A stretch of DNA of 64,000 nucleotides from CBDEGR01 sp965237895 (GCA_965237895.1 CBDEGR010000002.1:868001-932000); one strand, 5' to 3'; numbered from the stretch's first letter, positions 7,968-18,432 are shown. The notes: generated from the letters alone by a model not told the origin. Made by a program: numbers and translations.

Positions 7968-9839
7968 TTGAGCCGGGATGAACTTCTTCAAGGTCTAAGG
8001 GAAAAAGCGCGGCTGCTGCGGCGGCATTCGTTGGAATCCACCTCGGAGGCCGGCTCCGGCCATCCCACCTCCTGTTGCTCGGCGGCGGACTTGGTGGCGG
8101 CGCTCTATTTCCACGCCATGCGCTTCGACCCGAAAGACCCGGCCCATCCGTTGAATGACCAATTCCTCCTCTCGAAGGGCCATGCCGCGCCGGTACTCTA
8201 CGCGGCCTTGGCGGAGGCGGGCTCCATTTCCACCGACAGTCTATCGACTCTACGGCGCTTCGGGAGCGAACTCGAAGGCCACCCGACGCCCCGCTCCCCT
8301 TTCTCCAAGGTGGCGACGGGCTCTTTAGGCCAGGGACTTTCCGTGAGCACCGGGATCGCCCTCTCGGCTCTCTATCTTGAAAAAGCCGACATTCGGATTT
8401 ATGTCTTGATGGGCGACGGCGAGGCGGCCGAGGGCGGCGTATGGGAAGCGGCCCATATCGCCTCCTACTACAAGCTTCATAACCTGGTCGGCATCATCGA
8501 CGTAAACCGCTTGGGCCAGAGCCAGCAGACGCAGCTCGAGTGGGACGTGGAGACCTTCCGCCGCAGGTTTGAAGATTTCGGCTGGCACAGCGTGGCTGTC
8601 GACGGGCATGATATGGGGCAGATTGTGGACGCCCTGGATCAGAGTCGTGAAGTCAAAGACCGGCCCTCGATGATCGTCGCGCGCACGGTGAAGGGGAAGG
8701 GGGTTTCCTTTTTCGAAGGCAAAGACGGTTGGCACGGCAAGCCGCTGAAGAAGGGCGAGCAGTTGGCCCAAGCGTTGGCGGAGTTGGAGAGAAACTTCAG
8801 CGGCGCGGGGTTGAAGGTGAAACGCCCGCCTGCTCCCCAAGACGGTCATACGATTAAAGCGCCCAACGAGATTCCCTCTCTCGAGGCTCCGGATTACAAG
8901 CTCGGCCAATCGGTGGCCACGCGCGAGGCCTACGGGGCGGCGCTGGTGAAATTGGGAGACGCTTCGGAAGCCGTCGTCGCCTTGGACGGCGATACGAAGA
9001 ACTCCACCTTCGCCCAGAAATTCTTCGAACGCCATCCAGGCCGGTTCTTCGAATCGTTCATCGCCGAGCAGAACATGGTGGGCGCGGCCGTGGGCCTCTC
9101 AACGCGGGGGAAGATTCCCTTCGTCTCCACCTTTGCCTGTTTCCTTTGCCGGGCTTACGATCACATCCGCATGTCGGCCATCTCCCGGGCGAACATCAAG
9201 CTGGTCGGTTCGCATTGCGGCGTTTCCATCGGCGAAGACGGTCCTTCGCAAATGGGGCTGGAGGATCTGGCCATGATGCGCGCCGTCGGCGGCTCGGTGG
9301 TGCTCTATCCGTCCGACGCGGTGGCGACCGAGCGGCTTGTTGCCGAGGCGGCGCACCATTCCGGAATTGTCTATCTGCGCACTACGCGGCCGAAGGCCCC
9401 GGTGCTCTATTCGAACGACGAAACGTTTCCCATCGGCGGGGCCAAGGTGCTGCGCTCGTCCGAAAAAGATGCGGTGACCGTGGTCGGCGCGGGAATTACC
9501 CTGCACGAGGCCTTGCAAGCGCACGAGGAGCTGGCGGGGCAGGAAATCGCGGTTCGTATCCGCGTCATTGACGCCTATTCGGTTAAGCCGGTGGCCGGAG
9601 ACCTGCTGCTGGAGGCGGCCCGCAAGACGCGAAAAAAAGTTCTTGTCGTGGAGGACCACTATTCCGAGGGCGGGTTGGGCGACGCCGTGTTGGACGCCCT
9701 GGGACCCTACGGAATTCAGGTTCACAAGTTGGCGGTCCGGGAGGTTCCGCTTTCCGGAAAAGCGGCGGAGCTGATGAAGTGGGCCGGGATCGACGCAGCC
9801 TCGATTTCCGCCGCGGTCCGCAAGTTGATCTCCGGGTGA
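7968..9839 (+). CDS. tkt: Transketolase
   Basis: Transfers two-carbon ketol units between sugar phosphates in the non-oxidative pentose phosphate pathway, using thiamine diphosphate. The 623-residue protein has the thiamine domain first (GSGHPTSCCSAADLVAALYF near residue 29; GDGEAAEGGVWEAAHIASYY near 147, the GDG motif), then the pyrimidine-binding domain with FIAEQNMVGAAVGLS (catalytic Glu), and the C-terminal domain from about residue 490. The length fits the shorter, animal-like class rather than the 660-residue enterobacterial class. The start is TTG 7968, preceded by GGAGAGGGGG. It stands alone after the S46 pseudogene. Confidence 0.95.
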   Translation: MSRDELLQGLREKARLLRRHSLESTSEAGSGHPTSCCSAADLVAALYFHAMRFDPKDPAHPLNDQFLLSKGHAAPVLYAALAEAGSISTDSLSTLRRFGSELEGHPTPRSPFSKVATGSLGQGLSVSTGIALSALYLEKADIRIYVLMGDGEAAEGGVWEAAHIASYYKLHNLVGIIDVNRLGQSQQTQLEWDVETFRRRFEDFGWHSVAVDGHDMGQIVDALDQSREVKDRPSMIVARTVKGKGVSFFEGKDGWHGKPLKKGEQLAQALAELERNFSGAGLKVKRPPAPQDGHTIKAPNEIPSLEAPDYKLGQSVATREAYGAALVKLGDASEAVVALDGDTKNSTFAQKFFERHPGRFFESFIAEQNMVGAAVGLSTRGKIPFVSTFACFLCRAYDHIRMSAISRANIKLVGSHCGVSIGEDGPSQMGLEDLAMMRAVGGSVVLYPSDAVATERLVAEAAHHSGIVYLRTTRPKAPVLYSNDETFPIGGAKVLRSSEKDAVTVVGAGITLHEALQAHEELAGQEIAVRIRVIDAYSVKPVAGDLLLEAARKTRKKVLVVEDHYSEGGLGDAVLDALGPYGIQVHKLAVREVPLSGKAAELMKWAGIDAASISAAVRKLISG

Positions 9840-10086
9840 GCCGGTGAAAAATAAAAAGAAATATGATCTTTCCTTCCCGGCCGGAGCGGAACACAATACC
9901 GTAGTCTGTCGGCCGGATTCGGCGGCTGATCCAGCTGGGGGGAGTCCCGAGGGGCGGCGAGGGTGACGCGGAAGCGTCCTGAACCATCCTGAAATCTCCC
10001 TGAAACAGATTATCAACCGTTGACCGTCGAGGGCCTCAGCCTCATCCTTTCGACTTTAAAGTAGGGACAAAAAGCAAGGGGATTCC

Positions 10087-12510
10087 GTGAAGCGTTCCAT
10101 CCAAAAGGTGGCTGTCCTGGGGGCGGGGACGATGGGCGCCCGCATCGCCGCCCACATGGCGAACGCCGACATCCCCTGCCTCCTGCTGGACATGGTCCCC
10201 GCCGAACTCACTCCTGAAGAAGAAAAGCGAGGAATCCGGACCGACTCCCCCAAATTTCGCAATCGGTTGGCGCAGCAAGGGCTGACGGGCGCGGTGAAAT
10301 CGAAGCCGGAGGCGTTTTACGTGCCCGAGGCCGCCGGGCGGGTCCGCATCGGAAATTTCGACGACAACCTGAAGTGGATACGGGATTCGGACTGGATCAT
10401 TGAAGCCGTCGTCGAAGACCGCGAGCTGAAGCGGAAACTGCTCGAAAGGGTGCAAAAGCTGCGGTCCCGGGATGCCGTCGTCAGTTCGAACACCTCTGGC
10501 ATTTCACTTGTAAGCCTCAGCAAAGGGTTCCAGGATGATTTCCGCCGTCACTGGCTGGGAACGCACTTTTTCAACCCGCCGCGCTACATGAAATTACTGG
10601 AGCTGATTCCCACCTCGGACACCTTGCCTGACGTGGTTGACACCATCCGAAATTTCGGTGAGACGGTATTGGGCAAAGGGGTGGTGATCGCCAAAGACAC
10701 TCCGAACTTCATCGCCAATCGAATCGGGACGTTTATTACCTCCCAGGTCCTGAAGATTACCGCCGAAGACGGCTACACGGTGGAGGAGATCGACGCGCTA
10801 ACCGGACCCGCGCTCGGACTGCCGAAGTCGGCCACCTTCCGCACGCTGGATCTTGTCGGGTTGGACATTGCCGTGCGCGTGGCCGGGAACATCTACGACG
10901 AAGTCCCCAGCGACGAGCAGAGGGAGATTTACCGGCTGCCGCCTTTCGTCGAAGAGATGCTGAACCGAAATTGGCTCGGTGAGAAGACCGGGCAGGGCTT
11001 CTACCGGCGCGTCCGGAGCGGGAAAGAGCGCGAGATTCACGCGCTTGACCTCAAGAGCTACGAATACCAGCCGCGAAAAAGCACCCAGTTCACGGCGCTT
11101 GAGACGGCGCGCAATATCGAAGACACCCGCCGGCGTGTCCGGACGCTCTATGAATCGGCGGGCCGGGCCGGGGAGTTCTATCGGAAGCTGCTGCCGGCAA
11201 TCTTCCACTACGCCGCCTGCCGCCTTCCGGAGATCACCGACGATATCGTTTCCCTCGACCGGGCTTTGAAGTGGGGATTCAACTGGGAGTTGGGTCTTTT
11301 TGAGCTCTTCGACGCCGTCGGAGTACGGAACATCGTCGCCGAGTGGGAGAAGAGAGGGCGCGGGATGCCCGAGCTGCTGAAAGCGCTCCTGGACGGCGGA
11401 AAGGAATTCTTCTATGAGCGCCGGGTCGGCGGGTTACTTCTCGCGCACGGTCGAATTGCCCGCTTCGATCTGGGAAGCAAACAGCATCAGCCGATCGAGG
11501 AAAAGCCCGGACTGCTCCTGCTCCGCTCGGTTCGGGAGGCCAAGCGCGAAGTCCGCCGGAACGCCGGTGCAAGCCTGCTCGACTTGGGCGACGGGGCCCT
11601 CTGCCTCGAGTTCCACTCCAAGATGAACACGCTCGGCGCCGACGCCCTGGAGATGGTGCAGGTGGGAGTGAGCCTGCTGGAGAAAGATTTTGAGGCGATG
11701 GTCATCGGCAACGAGGCCGTCAACTTTTCCGCCGGCGCCAATCTGATGTTGGTGCTGGTGGCCGTTCAGGAAGGCGAATGGGAAGAGATCGACGAAATGG
11801 TCCGCACTTTCCAGGGCGGGACGATGGCGCTGCAGTATGCCTCGAAGCCGGTGGTGGCTGCCCCGTTCGGATTGACGTTGGGCGGGGGCTTGGAGATGTC
11901 GCTTCACGCGGCCCGCATTCACGCCGCGGCGGAGTGTTACATGGGGCTGGTCGAACCCGGCGTGGGATTGGTTCCCGCCGGTGGCGGCACCAAGGAGATG
12001 GTGGTGCGTGCTACGGAGACCATGCCTCCCGATGGGGACCCTCTGCTGGGCATCAAAAATGTTTTTGAGGCCATCGGAATGGGAAAGGTATCCACCAGCG
12101 CCGAGGGCGCCCGGGGGTTGGGCTTCCTGCGGGACCATGACGGTGTCACCCCGGACCGCGACCGCTTGATCGGCGACGCCAAACAGATCGCGCTGGGGTT
12201 GGCCCGCGGAGGGTATCGTCCTCCCTCCCGGCAGCGGGAGATTACCGTCTACGGGGAGCCGATATTTTCCGCCTTGAAGTTGGAACTCCATTTGATGCAC
12301 CGCGCGCAGTACATCAGCGACCATGACGTGGTGGTGGGTACGCATCTGGCGCGGATTCTTTCCGGCGATTCGTTGAGCGGCAAGCAGACCGTGAGCGAGC
12401 AGTATCTGTTGGACCTCGAACGGGAGGCCTTCCTGAGCCTTACGGGAGAGGCGAAGACGCTGGAGCGGATTCAATTTATGCTGAAGAAGGGCAAGCCGCT
12501 GAGAAATTGA
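10087..12510 (+). CDS. Fused 3-hydroxyacyl-CoA dehydrogenase / enoyl-CoA hydratase
   Basis: Bifunctional fatty-acid beta-oxidation protein of 807 residues: hydration of enoyl-CoA and NAD-dependent oxidation of 3-hydroxyacyl-CoA. The NAD-binding domain comes first (VAVLGAGTMGARIAAHMAN, residues 6-24), with SSNTSGISLVSLSKGF and HFFNPPRYMKLLELIPT following, then the helical dehydrogenase domain. The crotonase domain lies at about residues 505-720 (FHSKMNTLGADALEMV; GFGLTLGGGLEMSLHAARIH-like region; GLVEPGVGLVPAGGGTKEM). This order is the reverse of FadB (hydratase first). The start is GTG 10087. Thiolase and acyl-CoA dehydrogenase genes follow after the broken kinase, completing the cycle. Confidence 0.93.
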   Translation: MKRSIQKVAVLGAGTMGARIAAHMANADIPCLLLDMVPAELTPEEEKRGIRTDSPKFRNRLAQQGLTGAVKSKPEAFYVPEAAGRVRIGNFDDNLKWIRDSDWIIEAVVEDRELKRKLLERVQKLRSRDAVVSSNTSGISLVSLSKGFQDDFRRHWLGTHFFNPPRYMKLLELIPTSDTLPDVVDTIRNFGETVLGKGVVIAKDTPNFIANRIGTFITSQVLKITAEDGYTVEEIDALTGPALGLPKSATFRTLDLVGLDIAVRVAGNIYDEVPSDEQREIYRLPPFVEEMLNRNWLGEKTGQGFYRRVRSGKEREIHALDLKSYEYQPRKSTQFTALETARNIEDTRRRVRTLYESAGRAGEFYRKLLPAIFHYAACRLPEITDDIVSLDRALKWGFNWELGLFELFDAVGVRNIVAEWEKRGRGMPELLKALLDGGKEFFYERRVGGLLLAHGRIARFDLGSKQHQPIEEKPGLLLLRSVREAKREVRRNAGASLLDLGDGALCLEFHSKMNTLGADALEMVQVGVSLLEKDFEAMVIGNEAVNFSAGANLMLVLVAVQEGEWEEIDEMVRTFQGGTMALQYASKPVVAAPFGLTLGGGLEMSLHAARIHAAAECYMGLVEPGVGLVPAGGGTKEMVVRATETMPPDGDPLLGIKNVFEAIGMGKVSTSAEGARGLGFLRDHDGVTPDRDRLIGDAKQIALGLARGGYRPPSRQREITVYGEPIFSALKLELHLMHRAQYISDHDVVVGTHLARILSGDSLSGKQTVSEQYLLDLEREAFLSLTGEAKTLERIQFMLKKGKPLRN

Positions 12511-12618
12511 TTCGCCCGAAGGAATGCTGGAGAGGCTCAAGATGAGGGGGAGGTCCCGGGGTTCGCAAGGCAATTCCATATGTCCGAGGGTTACGGCTTT
12601 GGAGTATAAAGGTAAGGG

Positions 12619-14073
12619 TTGAAGCAACAGGACGTAGAGCAACGGATCGGCGATTTATTAAAAGCACCCCCGGAGCTGGGCCGCGCCCTGGGGTTGTTGA
12701 TGGCGGACTTTCCCCTGGCTGCGGTGGCTCTGGACTTGGAAGGCCGGGTCAAGTTTTGGAACGTGGCCGCCACACACCTGTTCGGTTGGACCCCCTCGGA
12801 TGTCCTGGGCGGTCCCCTGCCGATTATTCCCGAAGACAAGAAGGAAGAAACCCGGGTCTTAGGTTCCCTGGTGGTGCGGGGAAACACCTTCAAGGCGATG
12901 GAGGTTTCCCGTTGCCGGAAGGATGGCTCCCTGGTTGTGGTAAGCCTTTCCGCCCTGCCGATCCAGCAGGCCGTTCAAGATGGAAAAGGCGGGGAGGGAG
13001 GGGAAGCCGAGAGGCATCTTACTCTTTATGGAAGACCTCTCGGACCGTCAGGGGCTGGCCGGCAGAGTGGAAGTCTACCGGGAGATCTTCCTGCGCTCGG
13101 AAGACGCCGTCGCCATTCTCGACGAACAGGGAAATTACCTGGAACAGAATCCGGCCCACTACGCTCTGCTGGGCTATGCGGATGAGGAGTTGCGCGGCAG
13201 CACGCCTCGGGTTCATCTGGGGGATGCGACCTATTCCGGCGTGCTGGACGGCTTGAAGCGGAGCGGAATCTTTCAAGGCGAGGTCACCAGCCGAACCAAG
13301 AGCGGGCGGCGGGTCGCCTTTCATCTTTCCACGCTCAAGGTTAAAACCACGGAAGGGAACGAAGGGGAGGAGTCCGGGCGGATTCTTTCGATTGCGCGGA
13401 ACGTCCGCGGGACCGACGGGGCGCCTCCCCCGCACCCCCAAGCGGTCTCCGCCGAAGCCTCGCTGGTTGAGCAATCCCCGGACGCCATTCTGGTTCACAG
13501 TGAAGGGAAAATTATCCTCGTCAACTCGGTCGGCCTCAAACTGTTCGGAGCTTCCGAATCCGGGCAATTGGTCGGGCGGAAGCTGGCCGATTTCTGGCAT
13601 CAGGATGTGCGCGAATCCCTGGAAAGGAAGATCGAGCAAAGTTACCGGGAGGGGCGGGAAATTTCGCTCGAGGAGTCGCGGCTGATTCGCCCGGACGGCC
13701 AGATGCGGGATGTGGAGCTGACCGGCAGCACGTTCGACTATCAGGGCAAAAAGGCCGGAGAGATGATCCTGCGCGCGACGTGACGGAGCGGAAGCGGCGC
13801 CAGGCGGCGCTGCACGAGCAGGAAGCGCAACTTCATGAAGCGGAGAAATTGGCAGCGGTCGGCCGGTTGGCCGGCGGCATGGCGCACGATTTCAACAACC
13901 TGCTGATGGTGATTCGCGGTTATTGCGAGCTACTGGCGGCGCGCGTGGGGTCGGAGAGTCCGCGGCTTCACGAAGTGGAGGAGATTCATAAGGCGGCGAA
14001 TCTTGAAGAGGGAGACATCGTGAGGCTCCTCGACCCCGAATCACAAATTAAGCTCTTTCTGACGGCTCCTTAA
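12619..14073 (+). pseudogene. Broken PAS-domain sensor histidine kinase
   Basis: Three frames together encode PAS, PAS, PAS and a HisKA dimerisation domain. Frame one (12619-about 12985) holds PAS 1 (FPLAAVALDLEGRVKFWNVA). Frame two (about 12985-13783) holds PAS 2 (AVAILDEQGNYLEQNP) and PAS 3 (DAILVHSEGKIILVNSVG). Frame three (13780-14073) begins VTERKRRQAALHEQEAQL and has the HisKA box LAGGMAHDFNNLLMVIRGYC with the phospho-accepting His. The second shift lies in a GCGCGC run just before DVTERKR. The gene ends after HKAANLEEGDIVRLL without any ATPase (N/G box) domain, so kinase activity is lost even if the frameshifts were sequencing errors. Confidence 0.85.
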
Positions 14074-14165
14074 AAGAGGAGCAAAGAACTTTCCAGAAAC
14101 CTTACCTATTTCCCCGCATCAGGAATTAATATGGGGGAAGAGAAGGCACGGCGGAGGAGGAGAAC

Positions 14166-15350
14166 ATGAGAGAAGCAGTCATCGTAGCCGTTCACCGGAC
14201 GGCAGTGGGGAAGGCCCCGCGGGGGACCTTGCGCTGGACCCGGCCGGACGACATGGCGGCCGTGGTCATGCAGTCGATTCTGCGGCGCACGGCGGGCTTG
14301 GACTCCCGTGAAATCGAAGACGTGATTCTCGGCTGCGCCATGCCGGAAGCCGAGCAGGGGATGAACATCGCCCGCATTGCGGCCCTACGGGCGGGCCTGC
14401 CGGTCGAAACCTCGGGGATGACCATTAACCGCTTCTGTTCTTCCGGACTTCAGGCCATCGCCATGGCGGCCGAAAGGATCATGGCCGGGTTCGGGGAGGT
14501 CTTCCTGGCCGGGGGGGCTGAGAGCATGAGCTTGGTTCCCATGAGCGGCCACCACTTCCGGCCGAATCCTTACCTGATCGACCGTTATGCCGATGTATAC
14601 CTCAGTATGGGACTTACGGCGGAGAACCTGGCGCGGAAGTATTCCATCTCCAGGGAGCGGCAGGATGAGTTCGCCTTCAGGAGCCATCAGCGGGCCGTGG
14701 CCGCTCTCGACAGTGGAAAGTTCACCGACGAGATCGTGCCGCTGGAAGTGGAAGATGTTCGCATGAACGGGGGCGCGAAGCCCGAGTCGCGGAAGACGAT
14801 TTTTGAGATGGACGAAGGCCCGCGCCGGGACACCTCACCGGAGGCGCTGGGGAAATTGAAGCCTGTGTTTCACAGCCGGGGAACGGTAACGGCGGGCAAC
14901 TCTTCGCAGACCTCGGACGGCGCCGCCATGGCCTTGGTGATGACGCTGGACCGGGCCAGGGCTCTGGGACTGAAGCCCCTTGCCCGATTTCTTTCTTTCT
15001 CGACGGCCGGTACGCTGCCCGAGGAGATGGGCATCGGCCCGGTGAACGCCATCCCGAAGGCGTTGAAGCTGGCCGGGCTGAAGCTGGACCACATCGACCT
15101 GATAGAACTGAATGAGGCCTTTGCCGTGCAGGCCTTGGTCGTGATCGAGCAAGCCGGACTCGACCCGGAGCGGACGAACGTCAACGGTGGCGCGATTGCC
15201 CTGGGGCATCCGCTCGGCTGCACGGGCGCGAAGCTGACGGCCACGTTGATCAATGAAATGAAGCGCCGTCGCGCCCGCTACGGCATGGTCACCATGTGCA
15301 TCGGCGGGGGAATGGGCGCCGCCGGCATTTTTGAAAATTTGGCCCGCTAG
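14166..15350 (+). CDS. Acetyl-CoA acyltransferase (thiolase, beta-oxidation)
   Basis: Cleaves 3-ketoacyl-CoA with CoA to give acetyl-CoA and a shortened acyl-CoA, the last beta-oxidation step. 394 residues, a normal thiolase length. The acylated cysteine is in MTINRFCSSGLQAIAMA (about residue 90), the His loop is in GGAIALGHPLGCTGAK, and the second catalytic cysteine is in VTMCIGGGMGAAG. ATG 14166 follows GGCGGAGGAGGAG at good spacing. It is followed 19 bases later by an acyl-CoA dehydrogenase gene on the same strand. A FadA-type degradative thiolase is favoured over a biosynthetic acetoacetyl-CoA thiolase because of the neighbours. Confidence 0.95.
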   Translation: MREAVIVAVHRTAVGKAPRGTLRWTRPDDMAAVVMQSILRRTAGLDSREIEDVILGCAMPEAEQGMNIARIAALRAGLPVETSGMTINRFCSSGLQAIAMAAERIMAGFGEVFLAGGAESMSLVPMSGHHFRPNPYLIDRYADVYLSMGLTAENLARKYSISRERQDEFAFRSHQRAVAALDSGKFTDEIVPLEVEDVRMNGGAKPESRKTIFEMDEGPRRDTSPEALGKLKPVFHSRGTVTAGNSSQTSDGAAMALVMTLDRARALGLKPLARFLSFSTAGTLPEEMGIGPVNAIPKALKLAGLKLDHIDLIELNEAFAVQALVVIEQAGLDPERTNVNGGAIALGHPLGCTGAKLTATLINEMKRRRARYGMVTMCIGGGMGAAGIFENLAR

Positions 15351-15369
15351 GGCGGGAGGAAATTGAGCT

Positions 15370-17214
15370 ATGGCGACACTACCGACACCCAAACTTCCGA
15401 CGGGACCCGACATCAAAGGCGGCAGCTTCTTGATCGCAGAGCGGCATCCCGAGGAGGTTTTCACGCCCGAGGACCTGACAGACCAGCATCGTTTGATCCG
15501 CCAAACGGCCGAGGAATTTATGACCAAGGAGGTGATTCCTCTTACCGCCGACCTGGAGGACCACAGCCGGCAGTACGAGTTGTTGCGCCAGCTTATGAAA
15601 AAGTCCGGAGAGTTGGGGCTGACGGGGATTGACGTTCCTTCCCAGTTCGGCGGGTTGGGGTTGGATAAGGTTTCCTCGCTCGTGGTGGCGGAAATTACGG
15701 CTCATAACGCCGCGTTCTCCACCACCATCGGGGCGCATTCGGGCATCGGCACCTTGCCGATCGTCTTCTTCGGTACCCAGGAGCAGAAGTCGAACTATTT
15801 GCCGAAACTTTCTTCCGGCGAGTGGATCGCCGCCTACTGCTTGAGCGAAGCCACATCCGGTTCGGACGCCCTGTCCGCGCAGGCCAAAGCCACCCCGACG
15901 CCCGAAGGGGATGCCTACCTGCTGAACGGTACGAAGATGTGGATTTCAAACGGCGGCGTGGCGGACCTGTTCACGATATTCGCCAAAGTAGACGGAGAGA
16001 AGTTCACCGCCTTTCTGGTGGAGCGGAATACGCCGGGGCTTTCGGTGGGAGCCGAAGAGAAGAAGATGGGCATTCGCGGCTCTTCCACCACGCCCGTCAT
16101 TCTGGAAGATGCCAGGGTTCCGGCGTCGAGCGTGCTGGGGGAGGTCGGCAAGGGCCACCTGATCGCCTTCAATATCCTCAATATGGGCAGGTTGAAGCTG
16201 GGCTGCTCGGCGGGAGGCGGAGCCAAGATTCTGGTGGGAGAGGCCGTCAAGTGGGCCAAGCAGCGCATGGCGTTCGGCCGGCCCATCTCCGATTTCGGCA
16301 TGATCAAAGAGAAGCTGGGGGAGATGATTCTCCGCACCTATGCCACGGAGAGTATCAACTATCGGACCACGGGTCTGATCGACGCGCTGCTGGAGGCGAC
16401 GAAGTCCGATGGAACCGGCCAGAGCGCGTTGGAGGCGATCCGCGAATTCGCCGTCGAGTGTTCCATCTCAAAAGTGTTCGGCGTCGAAGCGCTCGATTAC
16501 GTTGTCGATCAGACCGTGCAAATCTACGGCGGGTACGGCTTTTCGGGCGAATACCCCATTGAACGGGCTTACCGGGACGCCCGCGTCAACCGTATTTTCG
16601 AAGGGACGGATGAGATCAACCGCCTCTTGATATTGGACATGTTGATCAAGCGGTCGATGAAGGGAACCCTGCCCCTGCTGCCGGCGGCGAAAAAATTGAT
16701 GGAGGAGATCCTCGACTCTCCGATTGCCCTCAGCAGCCGTGGAGCCGGCGACGGTGCTCAGCCGCTTGCCGCCGAAGGCCGGTTGATTGAAGCGGCCAAG
16801 AAAGTCCTCCTACTGGTGGCCGGAAGCGCCGTCCAGCGGTACGCGACCGATTTGACGGAAGAACAGGAAGTGATCGGGGCGATCAGCAACCTAGTGATCG
16901 AAGTGTTTGCGATGGAGAGCTGCCGGCTGCGCGCGCTGAAAAATCTGAACCGGGCGGACTCGGAGGGTTCGGAAGCCCACCACGAGGCCGAACTTGCCGT
17001 TGTGCGGGCCTTCGTATACCAGGCGATCGACCGTGTGGACACCGAAGCGCGTCGTGCGCTGGCGCGGATCGCCGAAGGCGATACGCTGCGCATCCAGCTC
17101 TTCGTCCTGCGCCGTTTCTTGAAACATTCTCCGCCGGATGCGATCGAGTTGAAGCGCGTGGTGGCGAACCGGGCCATTGAGCTGGAGCGCTATCCGTTCA
17201 CCACTGTGTCGTAA
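15370..17214 (+). CDS. Acyl-CoA dehydrogenase, long form (VLCAD/ACAD9-like)
   Basis: FAD-dependent first step of beta-oxidation, making trans-2-enoyl-CoA. Of 614 residues, the first 420 are the catalytic fold: AYCLSEATSGSDA (flavin loop), TKMWISNGGVADLFTIFAKV, and PIERAYRDARVNRIFEGTDE, where the catalytic Glu region sits near the IYGGYGFSGEYP turn. The remaining 190 residues form a second helical domain, as in very-long-chain enzymes, which often associate with membranes. ATG 15370 lies after GGGAGGAAATTGAGCT. It is in tandem with the thiolase and ends three bases before the sugar kinase start, so the two may be cotranscribed. Confidence 0.94.
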   Translation: MATLPTPKLPTGPDIKGGSFLIAERHPEEVFTPEDLTDQHRLIRQTAEEFMTKEVIPLTADLEDHSRQYELLRQLMKKSGELGLTGIDVPSQFGGLGLDKVSSLVVAEITAHNAAFSTTIGAHSGIGTLPIVFFGTQEQKSNYLPKLSSGEWIAAYCLSEATSGSDALSAQAKATPTPEGDAYLLNGTKMWISNGGVADLFTIFAKVDGEKFTAFLVERNTPGLSVGAEEKKMGIRGSSTTPVILEDARVPASSVLGEVGKGHLIAFNILNMGRLKLGCSAGGGAKILVGEAVKWAKQRMAFGRPISDFGMIKEKLGEMILRTYATESINYRTTGLIDALLEATKSDGTGQSALEAIREFAVECSISKVFGVEALDYVVDQTVQIYGGYGFSGEYPIERAYRDARVNRIFEGTDEINRLLILDMLIKRSMKGTLPLLPAAKKLMEEILDSPIALSSRGAGDGAQPLAAEGRLIEAAKKVLLLVAGSAVQRYATDLTEEQEVIGAISNLVIEVFAMESCRLRALKNLNRADSEGSEAHHEAELAVVRAFVYQAIDRVDTEARRALARIAEGDTLRIQLFVLRRFLKHSPPDAIELKRVVANRAIELERYPFTTVS

Positions 17215-17217
17215 TCG

Positions 17218-18192
17218 GTGAATCGTAAGCGGGTGAAGAAGAACCCTCCAGTGCGCGCCGTCGTCGTCGGAAGCCTCAATTTCGATATCGTGGTGCAGGT
17301 CCCGCGTCTTATCCGGGAAGGCGAGAGCCTTCCTGCCACCGGCCTGAAGACCTTTGCCGGAGGAAAGGGCACGAATCAGGCTGTGGCCGCGCGGCGGCTG
17401 GGGGCGGAGACCAACTTGGTCGGCGCGGTCGGTGACGATGGCTTCGGCGCTTTCCTGCGCGGGGAGCTTGAAAAGAGCGGCCTGGACCTCCGCTTCGTAA
17501 AAACGGACCGCGAGTGCGCCACCGGCTGCGCCTTCATCAGCCTCTTCCCTTCCGGGAACAACGCCATCACGGTGGACGGCGGCGCGAATTACCGTCTGCG
17601 TCCGGCCGATATTGAAGCGGCTCGCGAAGTCTTCGAGGCTGCCGACGTCATCCTGACCGTGCTGGAAATCCCCCTCGAGGCGGTGGCGACGACGCTGCGG
17701 ATGGCACGGAAGGCGGGGAAACTCTCCGTGCTCGACGCCGGGCCCGCCAGAGATTGCCCGCCGGAGGTCTTGGCCTTGGCCGACATCGTCTCGCCGAACG
17801 AGACGGAGCTTGCGAAGCACTCCGGCGAACCGGTAACGGACCTCGATTCGGTCCGGCGGGCTGCGGAGAAGTTGATCCGGCTGGGCGTCAAGACCGTGGT
17901 CCCAAAGATCGGCAGCCGCGGCAGCATGCTGGTGACTTCGGTGAAGAGCGAAAAAAATTCCGAGCAATTCCCCGGCGTTGAGATTGAAGCCATCGACGCC
18001 ACCGCTGCCGGCGACGCCTTTACCGCCGCATTGGCAGTGACGCTGGCCGAGGGCAGCTCGCTGCCGGATTCCATCCGCCGGGCGAATTTCGCGGGAGCCT
18101 TCGCCGCCTCGCGGCTGGGCGCCTTGCCTTCCATGCCGACACGGGAAGAGCTTCAGGAATTTGAATCCGGCCGGCAGGCCGCTTCCCGCTAA
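17218..18192 (+). CDS. PfkB-family carbohydrate kinase (ribokinase-like)
   Basis: ATP-dependent sugar kinase of 324 residues. The ribokinase signature near the N-terminus is FAGGKGTNQAVAARRLGAET, and the C-terminal signature is DATAAGDAFTAALAVTLAEG, with the catalytic Asp in AAGD. GSLNFDIVVQVPRL at the start matches the ribokinase branch. The start is GTG 17218, three bases past the acyl-CoA dehydrogenase stop. Ribose is the best substrate guess because of the ribokinase-like motifs, but PfkB enzymes for other sugars share them. The link to the upstream beta-oxidation genes appears to be only positional. Confidence 0.88.
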   Translation: MNRKRVKKNPPVRAVVVGSLNFDIVVQVPRLIREGESLPATGLKTFAGGKGTNQAVAARRLGAETNLVGAVGDDGFGAFLRGELEKSGLDLRFVKTDRECATGCAFISLFPSGNNAITVDGGANYRLRPADIEAAREVFEAADVILTVLEIPLEAVATTLRMARKAGKLSVLDAGPARDCPPEVLALADIVSPNETELAKHSGEPVTDLDSVRRAAEKLIRLGVKTVVPKIGSRGSMLVTSVKSEKNSEQFPGVEIEAIDATAAGDAFTAALAVTLAEGSSLPDSIRRANFAGAFAASRLGALPSMPTREELQEFESGRQAASR

Positions 18193-18432
18193 CCCCGCCT
18201 GCTTTTCCTATTCCGCTCGGTTCCCCGGAAAGTCGAATAACTTATCTTAAATCAATCCACTAGGTCGGATAGGTTTCACCATTTGGGGATGGTTGGCGGG
18301 GCATGGATGCCTTATAATCAAATTTTACCAGGTGGAAGACTAATTTACTTCCCTCCGGGCCGTTCCCCCGACGGTGGACTGGGGTTGTTCGGCGAACGTC
18401 TACAGAAGAGGGATGATCGGAACATTTCTGCT

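Noticed and set aside
11434..12642. 402-codon minus-strand frame opposite the crotonase domain
   Set aside because: A shadow of GC-rich third positions; His/Gln-rich and without any recognised motif.
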